Part shown: positions 44,031 through 52,466 of the stretch, piece by piece
How positions within the stretch are numbered: position 1 is the stretch's first letter
Layout of the letters: the number at the start of each line of letters is the position of its first letter
Assembly: GCF_039962115.1 (NCBI RefSeq)
Contig: NZ_JAMPKJ010000037.1
Coordinates: 1 to 60,678, forward strand
Reading direction: 5' to 3'
DNA: 60,678 nucleotides
From: Funiculus sociatus GB2-C1
GTDB taxonomy: Bacteria > Cyanobacteriota > Cyanobacteriia > Cyanobacteriales > FACHB-T130
Notes under the pieces: generated by a model
Database searches by the model: none
What the model saw: only the letters and a program-made list of their open reading frames with translations
Told to the model about the DNA's origin: nothing
Made by a program: the position numbers and the translations under genes

Positions 44031-44297
44031 ATGGTAGAATTTGGAAAAGCTTATGAAATCCTGATAGTTAGTCATCAAGGTAAAACTGTTGAAGAGATAA
44101 TTCAAATTAGTGATGTTTGGAATACATTAAGTTATGCTGAATCTCAAGTAGGGAAGGAAGCGCATAATATACTAATTTAATTTGATTGTAATTTAGAGGA
44201 ACAGCATAACGATTTAATACTTTACTGGCACAAATTAGTGGAAAGCGTACATTATGAAAATATAAAAAAATATCGCCCAATTCCCTTTGAGTTGTGA
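44031..44297 (+). pseudogene. Gene broken by one in-frame TAA
   Basis: From ATG 44031 the frame reads VEFGKAYEILIVSHQGKTVE and on to EAHNILI, meets TAA at 44178-44180, then continues in the same frame with FDCNLEEQHNDLILYWHKLV and YENIKKYRPIPFEL to TGA at 44295-44297. A single base change would restore an 88-codon gene. The family is not recognised. It could instead be a real 49-residue protein ending at 44180. Confidence 0.5.
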
Positions 44298-44350
44298 TGG
44301 AATTAATCAGCGATCGCATTCGTCATCAAGTAGCAGCGCGATCGCGCTAT

Positions 44351-45076
44351 CTAAAGTTCATCGAGATTAATTCCCCGTTCTTGTAACTTAGCCATTAACT
44401 CTGCAAGCTGCTGTTGAGCGCCCTCAGCGCGTTGGCGTTCAGTTTCAGCACGTTGGCGTTCCTGTTCAATGACATTCTCAGGAGTCGGGAAGCGGTTTCC
44501 GTTCTGGTCATACCAGTAGAGCCAATCACGAGTCCAACCATGATGCGTCCCCGACTCGTACCCAATGCCTAAATTAATTTCTGGTATCCATACTGGGTTG
44601 CCAAACTGTCGTATGTAAACCCCATTTTCTAACCGATAAACTTCAAAAGGATCGTGCTTGTCCCGCCGCCAGTAATCAGGGTTGTAGATAACGTAATACA
44701 GCGCCCCGATGCTGGCATATTTGGCCATTTTGTCGTCATATTCTCCGCCTTTTGTTTGGGAAACATATTCTAAGACAAACTGGGGGACAACCTGTTCTTG
44801 CCAAATTAAATAGCTGAGTCTTCCTCGGTTACTCTTGTGTCGCGGTACTCCTAAACTTAAGAAACCATCCGGTACAATTGCTGGCTGTTGGGGGTCATAA
44901 TAAACTCCCATATTGATCCCAAAAAACCAGTCAGTGCGGTTTGCCCATGATAGACATAGGATGACCCGCAGCAGATGAGGAATCAAAAGTTGAAATTCGT
45001 TATCCACAGGGGTGTTGTCAGAGTTGGGCAGATCCTCCTCTGTGGGAAGGTACTGCAACGGATTGTACTGTACCAT
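44351..45076 (-). CDS. Uma2-family (DUF820) nuclease-like protein
   Basis: A 241-residue protein of the Uma2 family, abundant in cyanobacteria, with a PD-(D/E)XK nuclease-like fold. The candidate active-site acids and lysine are in AIVPDGFLSLG, FVLEYVSQTK and DDKMAKYASIGALYYVIYNP. The C-terminal 40 residues are a coiled coil with the RAETERQRAEG repeat common in this family. I choose ATG 45076 (MVQYNPLQYL), preceded by GAGAAG at 6-base spacing; the frame extends to an ATG at 45109. The target is unknown. Confidence 0.85.
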   Translation of the reverse strand: MVQYNPLQYLPTEEDLPNSDNTPVDNEFQLLIPHLLRVILCLSWANRTDWFFGINMGVYYDPQQPAIVPDGFLSLGVPRHKSNRGRLSYLIWQEQVVPQFVLEYVSQTKGGEYDDKMAKYASIGALYYVIYNPDYWRRDKHDPFEVYRLENGVYIRQFGNPVWIPEINLGIGYESGTHHGWTRDWLYWYDQNGNRFPTPENVIEQERQRAETERQRAEGAQQQLAELMAKLQERGINLDEL

Positions 45077-45179
45077 ATAAGACTTCTCTTTTATCCTGAT
45101 TGCTTGCATTTTAGCAAAGGAATCGGGGTTTTCTTCCTAGCAATAAAGCGTTTCCTTACTGGAGCGATCGCGTCTGATT

Positions 45180-45755
45180 TCACCTAGTAGAAGTATTAGT
45201 AAAATTTGGTTTCAATTTCCCCAAACGGTCGAAAGGCCAGAAGCGAACAAATGCTTTACCGATGATGCGATCGCGTGGTACAAAACCCCAGTAGCGACCA
45301 TCATAACTATCTTGGCGGTTATCACCCAATACTAAATAAGAATTAGGCGGTACAATAACAGGCCCCCAATCTTCCCCCTTAGTATCTCCAATATAGTTTT
45401 CCCGCAAAAGTTTGTCATTTATATAAACTCTTCCGGCTTTAATTTCTACCTTTTCTCCCGGCAACCCGATCGCACGTTTAATAAATGTATCGTGGAAATT
45501 TTGTTCCTGTAGCTTTTTTGTAGGTGAAAACAATACAATGTCGCCACGCTGAGGATTTTCAAAGTGATAACTTACCTTATCCGCCATCACACGATCGTTA
45601 ACTTCCAGGGTAGGCAACATAGATCCGGAAGCAACATAGCGGCTTTCGGCAACAAAGGTGCGAAACCCAAAGGCAAAAATTACGCTTAGTCCAACTGTTT
45701 TAAAACCCTCAAGCCAAACATTGTTAACTTTCATCTGCTGATGTTTATCTGTCAC
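45180..45755 (-). CDS. lepB: Signal peptidase I
   Basis: A 191-residue type I signal peptidase that cleaves Sec and Tat signal peptides on the outer face of the membrane. An N-terminal membrane segment (about residues 15-35) precedes box B with the nucleophile S45 (SGSMLPTL), box D with the general base K93 (FIKRAIGLPGE) and box E GDNRQDSYDGRYWG (about 143-156). The start is GTG at 45755 with a strong GGGAGG site five bases upstream. Cyanobacteria often have two such enzymes; which paralogue this is cannot be told. Confidence 0.93.
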   Translation of the reverse strand: MTDKHQQMKVNNVWLEGFKTVGLSVIFAFGFRTFVAESRYVASGSMLPTLEVNDRVMADKVSYHFENPQRGDIVLFSPTKKLQEQNFHDTFIKRAIGLPGEKVEIKAGRVYINDKLLRENYIGDTKGEDWGPVIVPPNSYLVLGDNRQDSYDGRYWGFVPRDRIIGKAFVRFWPFDRLGKLKPNFTNTSTR

Positions 45756-45998
45756 TTTTGCCTCCCTTAAAATAGTGTTGCTTTAGTTTACTTCGCTAAG
45801 CCTTGAAGACGCTAAGCTGAGGTGATTGTGCCATTTTGTGGGATGTAAAGAGCTGTAAAGCAGATTGCCGATGTCTATAGCGCCTCTAGACAAGTGGGTT
45901 GGGAATGCGATCGCTATTTTCACATTTACCGGAAGATACTGGTACGGTAGCGCGGTAGGCTGGTATCAGGGAATTGCCCGCTGGAGGGATCGACCGAT

Positions 45999-46625
45999 AT
46001 GGAATTCAAACTAAGGAACGCCTTTAAGTTTTATCAAAATTTAGATCATCAAAATCAAGCCATTGATGAGCTAGAACAATGGTTGCACGATAAGCACCCA
46101 GAGGAGTTAGAGAAATTTCACCAAGCCTTGCTAAGTGGGCCCAGCCCGGAAATTCACGCGGAAGCGATCACCTTACCCAAAAAACAAACCAGTGAAATGC
46201 TTGATCTAGCAAGCTACTCGGATAAAATTAGTTTAAACGATCCGATTATTCCCGGAGGCGATATTACTTGGGCAGAAGCGATTCCTAATGGCGATCGCCA
46301 CCTCCCCGAAAACAAAGAAATCGTCCAAAATATTATCACCCTAGCCGAGCAGCTACAAGTTATTAGAGATCAAATTGGCAAGCCTTTCCGCATCACCAGC
46401 TGGTATCATCATCAACCCTTCGGTTTTAAGCTCAATGGAGCGTCGAAGAAAGAGTATGTGATGGGAGGAGCTGTTGATTTCTGGGTGGAGGGCTACACCG
46501 GCCCTCAACTGGCTCAGATGTTGGATTGGTGGGAGGGCGGTTTAGGTACGTACCTTTATGTACCCTACATGGTTCATCTAAATATTGGCTCCCGTCGCCG
46601 CTGGCAAGCACCATATCCGCGTTAG
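45999..46625 (+). CDS. M15_3-like domain protein with altered zinc site
   Basis: A 208-residue relative of the C-terminal domain of the 41085-42827 protein. The shared motifs are ITWAEAIPNGDRHLP, RDQIGKPFRITSWYHHQP, GGAVDFWVEGYTGPQL and WWEGGLGTYLYVPYMVHLN. Where the other protein has the zinc histidine (RHIVGDAIDF), this one has Y153 (EYVMGGAVDF). D160 and H193 are kept, and the Asp after H193 is Asn. It therefore probably lacks peptidase activity and may bind peptidoglycan instead. Residues 1-60 are a short helical region. No signal peptide is seen. Confidence 0.75.
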   Translation: MEFKLRNAFKFYQNLDHQNQAIDELEQWLHDKHPEELEKFHQALLSGPSPEIHAEAITLPKKQTSEMLDLASYSDKISLNDPIIPGGDITWAEAIPNGDRHLPENKEIVQNIITLAEQLQVIRDQIGKPFRITSWYHHQPFGFKLNGASKKEYVMGGAVDFWVEGYTGPQLAQMLDWWEGGLGTYLYVPYMVHLNIGSRRRWQAPYPR

Positions 46626-46709
46626 GGAGAGTTATGAGTTATGAGTTTAAACAGCCTTCAATTCAAACTTAACACTCAAAACTCTTTTATTACGAGATAG
46701 TAGGAAAGT

Positions 46710-46818
46710 TATAGCAGTCCTATTTCATTTGTAAACTGTAGGACAGGCGGGAGAGCAAGTTTCCGGCGAAAACGCTACAGAGGAAAAAATATTTCATAAC
46801 TCATTTAGGACTGCTATA
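46710..46818. repeat. 109-bp MITE-like element, copy 2
   Basis: Terminal inverted repeats TATAGCAGTCCTA (46710-46722) and TAGGACTGCTATA (46806-46818) are perfect over 13 bases. The length is identical to the element at 8123-8231, and the two share TATAGCA ends and internal blocks (CTATTT-ATTTGT-AAA-CT on the left; CGCT-CAGA, GAAAAAA and CATAA on the right). No open frame. The perfect ends suggest it is the younger copy. Confidence 0.7.
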
Positions 46819-46951
46819 TCAACAAATGCGCTCTTTAGATCGGGAATAAATTCGACAATCTACATCTTAACATTGGGAAAGCTAATCATTAATGGGAGAG
46901 TGAAAAGTTAGGAGGTGAGGAGCCAGTAATTAATAACTTATAACTAACTTT

Positions 46952-46990
46952 AATTCCCAATCCCCAATCCCCAATTCCCAATTCCCAATT
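46952..46990. repeat. Heptanucleotide tandem repeat (CCCCAAT/TTCCCAA)
   Basis: About five to six 7-base units (ATTCCCA and ATCCCCA) end exactly at the stop codon of the pentapeptide-repeat gene, whose last codons (ATTCCCAAT on the plus strand at 47001) continue the same phrase. This is a typical cyanobacterial STRR; it may have provided the present C-terminus of that gene. Confidence 0.75.
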
Positions 46991-47470
46991 TTAGTAATTA
47001 ATTCCCAATACACCTTGCAGTATAGTTCCCCTTAGCTGGGCCAGGTATAAATTAGCATTTTGCAGATTAACACCAAGCAAGTTTGCATCTATCATCTTGG
47101 CGTATGCTAAGTTAGCAAATCTCATATCTGCCTGTTGCAAGTCAGCACCTTCTAAATTGGCACCGCGCAAGTTAGTAAATCTCAGAAAGGAATTTTGCAA
47201 GTTAGCTTGCTTGAGTTGGGCGCGATCTAAATTAGCTACGTACAAATTAGCACCAGCAAGATTTGCTTTTGTCAAGTTAGCTTTTGTCAAGTTTGCCCGT
47301 TGCAGGTTAGCATCTCTCAAGTCAGCGCCGCTTAAATCAGCACCGGTGAGATCACAACCTAAACATTCTTTGGTTTTTAGCAAACGATCTACGTGTCCCG
47401 GATTTGCAGCTTGTACGGGTGTTGTTAAACACAGCACTGATAGCGCGGCAACTAGCGTTTTGAGTTTCAT
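46991..47470 (-). CDS. Secreted pentapeptide-repeat protein
   Basis: A 159-residue protein with a signal peptide (MKLKTLVAALSVLCLTTPVQ, cut after about AQAA-type VQAA at 22), a short CLGCDL linker and about 20 A(N/D)Lxx repeats (GADLSGADLRDANLQRANLT and onward). These repeats form a right-handed quadrilateral beta helix. The C...CxxC cysteines before the repeats are a common feature of cyanobacterial lumenal or periplasmic members. Function unknown. The C-terminal residues GINY overlap repeat-like DNA. Confidence 0.88.
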   Translation of the reverse strand: MKLKTLVAALSVLCLTTPVQAANPGHVDRLLKTKECLGCDLTGADLSGADLRDANLQRANLTKANLTKANLAGANLYVANLDRAQLKQANLQNSFLRFTNLRGANLEGADLQQADMRFANLAYAKMIDANLLGVNLQNANLYLAQLRGTILQGVLGINY

Positions 47471-47601
47471 AGTATTTATAGCATTCTAATTTTATTATGG
47501 CGCTATTTAGAGGGAACGAACCGCAGAGGGAATAGGGTGAGTAGCCTCACTTTGCTAATAGCTGCCTACAATGAGCTTATATCAAAGTTAACAATGCTGC
47601 T

Positions 47602-48411
47602 ATGACTTCCGTTACTACACAATCAGAGCTAGGTTTACTCTTACCTGACCATACACAATTACCAGAGTCAGATGGCACATTTGTAAGCCAGTCGCTTGCG
47701 GGGGTTCCCCCCGTTGTGCGAACTGGCGCGAAAAATTGGCAAGAGCATCCCCAAAGCATCTTACTGACTGGCGCGATTCTACCTATCCTAGAGCAACGTC
47801 ATCCCGATGAAAACTATTGTATTGGACAGGATTTAGGCATCTACTGGCGCATTACTCAACCACCAGAACGAGGCGCAGAAGCACCAGACTGGTTTTATGT
47901 GCCAAATGTCCCGCCTACATTCAATGGTCAAATTCGCCGTTCTTATGTCATGTGGCAAGAACATATTGCACCATTGATTGTGTTGGAATTTGTATCTGGG
48001 GATGGAGAAGAAGAACGCGACACCACACCCATGACTGGCAAATTTTGGGTTTATGAACAGGTGATTCGTCCGGCATTCTACGGAATTTATGAAGTAAATA
48101 AAGCCAGTGTTGAGGTCTATCACATGATAGAAAATCGCTATGAACTCATAGCTGCAAATGAGCGGGGACACTATCCAATTTCACCGCTTGGAGTGGAGTT
48201 GGGAATTTGGCAAGGAAAGTATCAAAATACAGAATTACCTTGGTTGCGTTGGTGGGATGCACAAGGTAATTTGTTGTTGACTGGTGATGAACGCGCTGAA
48301 CAGGAAAGCCAACGCGCTGAAACTGAGCGCCAGCGGGCGGAAGCTGAGCGCCAACGCGCTGAGCGATTAGCAGCACAATTAAGAGCTATGGGAATTGAAC
48401 CGGAAGCGTGA
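47602..48411 (+). CDS. Uma2-family protein with repeat-encoded insertion
   Basis: A 269-residue Uma2/DUF820 protein. PDHTQLPESDGTFV near the N-terminus and QEHPQSILLTGAILPILEQR follow the family. The candidate active-site residues are in APDWFYVPN, LIVLEFVSGDG and MTGKFWVYEQ. The C-terminal 40 residues are a coiled coil of repeated QRAE(T/A)ER. Between GTFV and QEHPQ lies an extra SQSLAGVPPVVRTGAKNW, encoded by a palindrome at 47687-47726. Relatives as I remember them have only KNFQEHPQ there. The target is unknown. Confidence 0.82.
   Translation: MTSVTTQSELGLLLPDHTQLPESDGTFVSQSLAGVPPVVRTGAKNWQEHPQSILLTGAILPILEQRHPDENYCIGQDLGIYWRITQPPERGAEAPDWFYVPNVPPTFNGQIRRSYVMWQEHIAPLIVLEFVSGDGEEERDTTPMTGKFWVYEQVIRPAFYGIYEVNKASVEVYHMIENRYELIAANERGHYPISPLGVELGIWQGKYQNTELPWLRWWDAQGNLLLTGDERAEQESQRAETERQRAEAERQRAERLAAQLRAMGIEPEA
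47687..47726. repeat. Palindromic repeat inside a Uma2 gene
   Basis: GCCAGTCGCTTGCGGGGG (47687-47704) opposes CCCCCCGTTGTGCGAACTGGC without its first base (to 47726). The ends GCCAGT/ACTGGC and the G/C blocks pair. It is in frame and encodes most of SQSLAGVPPVVRTGAK. Confidence 0.6.
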
Positions 48412-48460
48412 CATACTCCCGAACAAAACCTCTACGGGGATAGGGTTGAGAGTATGTCAC
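48408..48460. repeat. Inverted repeat overlapping the Uma2 stop codon
   Basis: GTGACATACTC (48408-48418) pairs with GAGTATGTCAC (48450-48460). The TGA stop of the Uma2 gene lies in the left arm. GTGACATACTCCC phrases are familiar at the subterminal hairpins of IS200/IS605-type elements in cyanobacteria, so this may be a relic of such an end; it also sits where a terminator for two convergent genes would be. Confidence 0.5.
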
Positions 48461-48471
48461 CAGCACTAGAA

Positions 48472-49203
48472 TTAACGTGCTGTCCCTGAGTGAAATTCCC
48501 TATTTTGATAATTCACTCCGGTTTGTGGAATTCTGGAGCGTTTTACCTGCTTGATACATAGCATTGTGTAATAAACAAACCAACTGACTATTCCTAATAG
48601 CTTTGATCCATCTTCAAGCAGGAATTCTCCTTCTCCTCCCCGTATGGATGAGGGTAGAGGAATTTTCCCAGAATCAACTAACACTGAAAATCCAAACCAT
48701 CCAATCGCCAATATCAGGGGAATAAATTCGGTTTTCAGTATTACTTTTCTGAAGCATATTAGGTAGAGGGATAGCATTATTCCATATCCCAGATACACAA
48801 TCTTTTCAGGGATAAATAAATAATTAGGAAAAAAATCTTCATGCAAAAGGAAAAAATCATCGAACAAAAGAACCGAGGTGACGAGTCCAGAAAACAGCAA
48901 AAATGACTTCGGGATTCTTTGCTCAGAATCTTTGCGGAGAACTGCAAAAGTAAAAAAGCAGATAGCTGCCGCAGAACACCACAACAACATACCCAGGTTA
49001 GAGATGATTCCTAAGTAAAATGGTTGCTGCATAATTGCTAATGGATCTCTAGTCAGATGCGTAACAGGTATTACCTTTTGTAAGTTAATTATAATTAAAA
49101 TGACAGCAGTGGGTATATATGCTAACAGCAGGATTGGTAGTAAATTTTTAAAGCGAGTTAAATTAATTGAGGTTGGTTCAATCTTTAATTGCTGTTGTTT
49201 CAT
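48472..49203 (-). CDS. Six-span integral membrane protein, unknown function
   Basis: A 243-residue protein with about six hydrophobic segments (near residues 20-42, 63-90, 100-120, 128-150, 160-178 and 200-220). Polar residues lie at membrane borders: LLFDDFFLLHEDFFP after span 3 and LLEDGSKLLGI before span 6. The D...HE and ED...K pattern could be a metal or substrate site, but I do not recognise the family. It is convergent with the Uma2 gene and divergent from clpB. Confidence 0.65.
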   Translation of the reverse strand: MKQQQLKIEPTSINLTRFKNLLPILLLAYIPTAVILIIINLQKVIPVTHLTRDPLAIMQQPFYLGIISNLGMLLWCSAAAICFFTFAVLRKDSEQRIPKSFLLFSGLVTSVLLFDDFFLLHEDFFPNYLFIPEKIVYLGYGIMLSLYLICFRKVILKTEFIPLILAIGWFGFSVLVDSGKIPLPSSIRGGEGEFLLEDGSKLLGIVSWFVYYTMLCIKQVKRSRIPQTGVNYQNREFHSGTAR

Positions 49204-49592
49204 CTTGCTGACACTTTTAACGATAAATTGCTGGAAAAATAAATTTTTATTTGTTTTTCCCTGAAAAATTACAGCACTGCGGTTGCTGGTGCCGAATCAA
49301 GCTAAGCTTTTAACTGATGATTTAGCTAATCAGAAGTATTTGATTAACTTCAGGTTAACAAATGATTAAAAGTATTATATAAAGGATTGATGAAGGAGAG
49401 CGCAGTTTGTTAAGGATTTGTTAAAGACGGGACGCTTTTGGGACGGTAATACCCAGCCGGGGATACGTAAATACCGATCCTGGCAATGCACAAGGCTACT
49501 TACAATGACCATAGAGGCAGCCATAAGCCAGATGTAATGCTGATTTTTCTGTGTTATGGGTGTCTGGAGTGGTTTGTTAATCAGTAGTTATC
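49204..49592. other. clpB upstream region
   Basis: These 389 bases between the divergent membrane-protein gene and clpB must hold both promoters. I saw no CIRCE element (TTAGCACTC-N9-GAGTGCTAA). The direct phrases TTGTTAAGGATTTGTTAAAG (about 49407-49426) and the A/T-rich 49330-49385 stretch are the only features noted. Confidence 0.4.
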
Positions 49593-52214
49593 ATGCAACC
49601 AACTAATCCGAACCAATTTACAGAAAAAGCTTGGGAAGCCATCACCCGCACCCCAGATATTGTTAAATCTGCCCAGCAGCAACAACTGGAAAGCGAACAC
49701 TTGATGAAAGCGCTGCTGGATCAAGAAGGACTCGCCACCAGCATTCTCAACAAAGCTGGGGCGAACGTGCAGCGATTTAGAGAACGCACGGAAGACTTTA
49801 TTAAGCGTCAGCCCAAGGTTTCTGGTAGCGGCACCTCTGTTTATGTAGGGCGCAGTCTTGATACTTTGCTAGATAGGGCTGAAGCTTTTCGCAAAGAGTT
49901 TGGAGACGACTTCATATCTATCGAACACTTGATGCTGGCTTATCCCAAAGACGATCGCTTTGGTAAGGCTTTGTTTCAAGAATTTAAACTGGATGAAAAC
50001 AAGCTAAGAACTATCATCGCCCAAGTTCGCGGGAGCCAAAAAGTGACTGACCAAAATCCAGAAGGCAAGTATGAATCTTTGGAAAAATATGGGCGCGATT
50101 TGACAGCATTCGCCCGTGAAGGGAAGTTAGATCCGGTGATTGGGCGTGATGATGAGATTCGCCGCACGATCCAAATTCTGTCTCGTCGCACTAAGAATAA
50201 CCCGGTGCTGATTGGTGAACCTGGGGTAGGTAAAACTGCGATCGCTGAAGGTTTGGCGCAGCGAATTGTCAGCGGTGATGTTCCTGAGTCGTTGCGCGAT
50301 CGCAAACTCATCGCCCTCGATATGGGTGCTTTGATTGCTGGTGCCAAATACAGGGGTGAATTTGAAGAACGCTTGAAAGCTGTTCTCAAGGAAGTTACCG
50401 ATTCCAAAGGACAACTCATCCTATTTATAGATGAAATTCACACCGTTGTTGGTGCTGGTGCAACTCAAGGCGCGATGGATGCTGGCAACTTGCTCAAACC
50501 AATGTTAGCAAGAGGTGAGTTGCGTTGTATCGGTGCGACAACTCTGGATGAATACCGCAAGTACATCGAGAAAGATGCAGCTTTAGAACGGCGTTTCCAG
50601 CAAGTTTATATCGATCAGCCCAGCGTGGAAGATACTGTTTCCATTCTGCGGGGTTTGAAAGATCGCTACGAAACGCACCATAACGTGAAAATCTCTGATA
50701 GTGCGTTAGTGGCTGCGGCTACTTTGTCTACTAGATATATTAGCGATCGCTTCCTCCCAGACAAAGCGATTGACTTAGTAGATGAAGCCGCCGCCCGCTT
50801 GAAGATGGAAAGTACCTCTAAACCAGAGGAACTTGACGAAATCGATCGCAAAATTATCCAGCTAAAAATGGAGCGTTTGTCGCTACAAAAAGAAAGCGAT
50901 GCACCTTCTAGAGAACGGCTGGAAAGGTTGGATAAAGAACTTGCCGATCTTGAGGAAAAACAACGGACGCTGAATGCTCAATGGCAAGCTGAGAAAGATG
51001 TTCTCGAACGTCGTAAAACCCTGAAAGAAGAAATCGATCGGGTGAATATTGAGATTCAACAAGCTGAGAGAGAGTACGATCTTAACAAAGCTGCTGAATT
51101 GAAATATGGCAAGTTGACCGACTTGCAACGTCAGTTAGAAGAGACGGAAACACAACTAGCGCAAACTCAAAATAGTGGGCGATCGCTACTTCGGGAAGAA
51201 GTCACTGAATCTGATATTGCTGAAATCATTTCTAAGTGGACTGGGATTCCGATTAGCAAGTTAGTGGAATCAGAGAAAGAAAAACTTTTGCAGTTGGAAG
51301 ACGAACTGCACAAGCGCGTTATCGGTCAGGATGAAGCGGTGACAGCTGTAGCTGATGCGATTCAGCGATCGCGTGCTGGTCTTGCCGATCCAAATCGTCC
51401 GACTGCTAGCTTTATTTTCCTTGGCCCCACTGGTGTTGGCAAGACGGAACTTGGAAAAGCCCTCGCCGCTTATCTATTCGACACCGAAGAAGCTTTGGTG
51501 CGAATTGATATGTCCGAATACATGGAGAAGCACAGCGTTTCCAGGCTTATTGGTGCGCCTCCCGGATACGTCGGTTATGACGAAGGCGGACAATTAACTG
51601 AATCTATCCGTCGTCGTCCTTACGCAGTGGTGCTGTTCGACGAAATCGAAAAAGCTCACCCGGATGTCTTCAACATCATGTTGCAAATTCTCGATGATGG
51701 TCGCGTTACCGATTCTCAAGGTCACACGGTAGACTTCAAGAATAGTATCATCATCATGACCAGCAACATCGGTTCGCAGTTCATCTTAGATTTGGCTGGT
51801 GACGATAGCCAGTACGATGAGATGCGTAGCCGGGTAATGGAAGCGATGCGTACTAGCTTCCGTCCAGAGTTCCTGAACCGAATTGACGAGATTATCATCT
51901 TCCACGGCTTGCAGAAGTCGGAACTGCGGCAGATTGTCCAAATCCAAGTCAAGCGATTGGAAAAACGGTTAAGCGATCGCAAGATGTCTCTCAAACTTTC
52001 CGAAGCTTCTCTTGACTTTTTGGCAGAAGTTGGATATGACCCAGTTTTCGGCGCACGTCCCTTAAAGCGTGCCATTCAACGGGAACTGGAAACCCAAATC
52101 GCCAAAGGTATTCTGCGCGGCGAATTCAACGATGGCGACACCATCTTTGTCGATGTGGAAAATGAGCGTCTTGCCTTCAAGCGCTTACCCGCTGAGTTGG
52201 TAACTGCACATTAA
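49593..52214 (+). CDS. clpB: ATP-dependent disaggregase ClpB
   Basis: An 873-residue Hsp100 chaperone that, with DnaK, extracts proteins from aggregates. The N-terminal Clp-N domain (1-145) is followed by AAA+ module 1 with Walker [10 protein letters not shown] (208-216), the long ClpB coiled-coil M-domain (about 410-530, KERRTL-type heptads), AAA+ module 2 with Walker [10 protein letters not shown] (611-619), and the C-terminal small domain (ending about 860). The M-domain and absence of a ClpP-binding loop identify ClpB rather than ClpC. The length is normal. An intrinsic terminator follows 9 bases after the stop. Cyanobacteria often have two clpB genes; which one this is cannot be told. 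Confidence 0.95.
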   Translation: MQPTNPNQFTEKAWEAITRTPDIVKSAQQQQLESEHLMKALLDQEGLATSILNKAGANVQRFRERTEDFIKRQPKVSGSGTSVYVGRSLDTLLDRAEAFRKEFGDDFISIEHLMLAYPKDDRFGKALFQEFKLDENKLRTIIAQVRGSQKVTDQNPEGKYESLEKYGRDLTAFAREGKLDPVIGRDDEIRRTIQILSRRTKNNPVLIGEPGVGKTAIAEGLAQRIVSGDVPESLRDRKLIALDMGALIAGAKYRGEFEERLKAVLKEVTDSKGQLILFIDEIHTVVGAGATQGAMDAGNLLKPMLARGELRCIGATTLDEYRKYIEKDAALERRFQQVYIDQPSVEDTVSILRGLKDRYETHHNVKISDSALVAAATLSTRYISDRFLPDKAIDLVDEAAARLKMESTSKPEELDEIDRKIIQLKMERLSLQKESDAPSRERLERLDKELADLEEKQRTLNAQWQAEKDVLERRKTLKEEIDRVNIEIQQAEREYDLNKAAELKYGKLTDLQRQLEETETQLAQTQNSGRSLLREEVTESDIAEIISKWTGIPISKLVESEKEKLLQLEDELHKRVIGQDEAVTAVADAIQRSRAGLADPNRPTASFIFLGPTGVGKTELGKALAAYLFDTEEALVRIDMSEYMEKHSVSRLIGAPPGYVGYDEGGQLTESIRRRPYAVVLFDEIEKAHPDVFNIMLQILDDGRVTDSQGHTVDFKNSIIIMTSNIGSQFILDLAGDDSQYDEMRSRVMEAMRTSFRPEFLNRIDEIIIFHGLQKSELRQIVQIQVKRLEKRLSDRKMSLKLSEASLDFLAEVGYDPVFGARPLKRAIQRELETQIAKGILRGEFNDGDTIFVDVENERLAFKRLPAELVTAH

Positions 52215-52222
52215 GTATTAGG

Positions 52223-52253
52223 TAGGGTGGGTTTCTTCCCACCCTATTTTTTT
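52223..52253 (+). terminator. Intrinsic terminator of clpB
   Basis: TAGGGTGGG (52223-52231), loop TTTCTT, CCCACCCTA (52238-52246), then seven T (52247-52253). A strong stem with a T tract just after the clpB stop: a textbook rho-independent terminator. Confidence 0.9.
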
Positions 52254-52379
52254 ATCAATTAAATAACCGCGCCACAGGACAAGTAAAACCGGGAAGCAAG
52301 GGTGAGGTGAGTTCATCGCTGGCAAATAATGTCGCTGTTAAGCACCAATGTCGCCGCCTCTCGTCTATAAATCTGAAAA

Positions 52380-52411
52380 GGACTGAGAACTAAAAATTTA
52401 GTCCTCAGTCC
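52380..52411. terminator. 15-bp hairpin between convergent clpB and fusA
   Basis: GGACTGAGAACTAAA (52380-52394) pairs with TTTAGTCCTCAGTCC (52397-52411) with one mismatch and a 2-base spacer (a hairpin loop would open a few A-T pairs). It lies 56 bases after the fusA stop on the minus strand, so it may terminate that transcript. Confidence 0.5.
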
Positions 52412-52466
52412 GCGAAGAGAGTACCGCTACGCGAACACTCCTTAGTGCTATTTTCAAATGCAGGCT

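Noticed and set aside
44107-44319. Minus-strand open frame of 70 codons
   Set aside because: It lies opposite the broken gene at 44031-44297, which is more protein-like.
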